The position numbers and the translations under genes are program-made. This document shows positions 12,125 through 12,201 of a DNA stretch of 12,201 nt, one piece after another (position 1 is the first letter of the stretch; every line of letters begins with the position of its first letter). The stretch is taken from positions 1 to 12,201 of the forward strand of contig JAFXYU010000015.1 in the NCBI GenBank assembly GCA_017541565.1. Reading direction: 5' to 3'. The stretch comes from a bacterium (lineage in GTDB: Bacteria > Cyanobacteriota > Vampirovibrionia > Gastranaerophilales > Gastranaerophilaceae). The notes under the pieces are model-generated. The model ran no database searches, was not told the DNA's origin, and saw only the letters and a list, made by a program, of their open reading frames with translations.

Positions 12125-12201
12125 CCCATGTATACACGTTCTGGTAGCTCACCTGGTATTTGATGGCTATTTCTCCATAGTTGTTCCCGTTCTCAATACA
12201 T
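11955..12201 (-). CDS. IS3-family transposase OrfA fragment (both ends missing)
   Basis: Reading leftward from the window edge, the frame encodes a helix-turn-helix protein: NNYGEIAIKYQVSYQNVYTW, then KKYRELGEAGLEDRRGKRKK, then QTPRTELEAAQIEIERLKHQ. This is the DNA-binding N-terminal part of an IS3-group (IS150-like) OrfA, with the 'LGEAGLEDRRG' linker and the start of the leucine-zipper helix. The start codon lies beyond the window. After about LKHQLYL the frame runs into the complement of the RTX gene and stops at 11955, so the zipper end and the whole of OrfB (catalytic DDE domain) are absent. Base composition is richer in G+C (about 60% over 12017-12060 by hand count) than the neighbouring genes. 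It cannot transpose as it stands. Confidence 0.75.
   Translation of the reverse strand, partial: CIENGNNYGEIAIKYQVSYQNVYTWVKKYRELGEAGLEDRRGKRKKDQTPRTELEAAQIEIERLKHQLYLPVPSLLLLMIL
11991..12201 (-). mobile_element. Internal fragment of an IS3-family element, or chimeric contig end
   Basis: The transition from RTX gene to transposase lies in 11991-12016, where the bases make sense as RTX code on the plus strand (LADTIDASDA) and as OrfA code on the minus strand (RLKHQLYL). No terminal inverted repeat or target duplication is visible at the boundary, which falls in the middle of orfA rather than at an IS end. The element extends beyond the window. Confidence 0.6.

Overview
The window is low in G+C, densely packed and bacterial. 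Gene content and protein style point to an uncultured, probably gut-associated member of the Gastranaerophilales (Melainabacteria/Vampirovibrionia, the non-photosynthetic relatives of Cyanobacteria). The main clue is the set of lineage-flavoured proteins whose N-termini carry a short '-SFKG-like' motif (proteins encoded at 3600-4991, 4993-6561, 6564-8156 and 9404-10384), together with a membrane protein family I associate with that group. This taxonomic call is an inference from memory, not a database result.

Layout. (1) Bases 1-111 are a divergent control region; a leftward gene starts at base 28 and leaves the window after nine codons. (2) Bases 112-3598 form a rightward operon: a Gfo/Idh/MocA sugar dehydrogenase, a protein of unknown function, a CDP-alcohol phosphatidyltransferase (PgsA type), the tRNA wobble methyltransferase TrmL and the ADP-dependent NAD(P)H-hydrate dehydratase NnrD. 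(3) Bases 8156-3600 form a leftward operon that meets the first one with a 1-bp gap: two tandem 5'-nucleotidase paralogues followed by an HNH-nuclease-like protein, each start 1-2 bp after the previous stop. (4) ruvA (leftward) has its own promoter and terminator. (5) A 74-aa orphan gene ends at a 25-bp hairpin that also serves the convergent membrane-protein gene. (6) That membrane-protein gene is divergent, with only 24 bp between, from a PnuC-type transporter gene. (7) An RTX-type repeat protein with a strong extended -10 promoter begins at 11159 and is cut off near 12016, where the sequence changes abruptly to a G+C-richer fragment of an IS3-family transposase OrfA on the opposite strand.

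How the genes may work together. Most are housekeeping (lipid head-group synthesis, tRNA modification, metabolite repair, recombination). The most suggestive group is the leftward operon: a putative nuclease plus two nucleotidases could form a nucleic-acid or nucleotide scavenging unit. The nucleotidases lack recognisable Sec signal peptides but share the odd N-terminal motif with the nuclease. A looser link is to NAD(P): nucleotidases (NMN/NAD to nicotinamide riboside), PnuC (riboside uptake) and NnrD (repair of hydrated NAD(P)H) lie within about 8 kb.

The last ~190 bp may be an assembly chimera rather than a real insertion, because the junction lies inside the transposase reading frame and shows no IS end. 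No tRNA, rRNA, CRISPR array or riboswitch was recognised.
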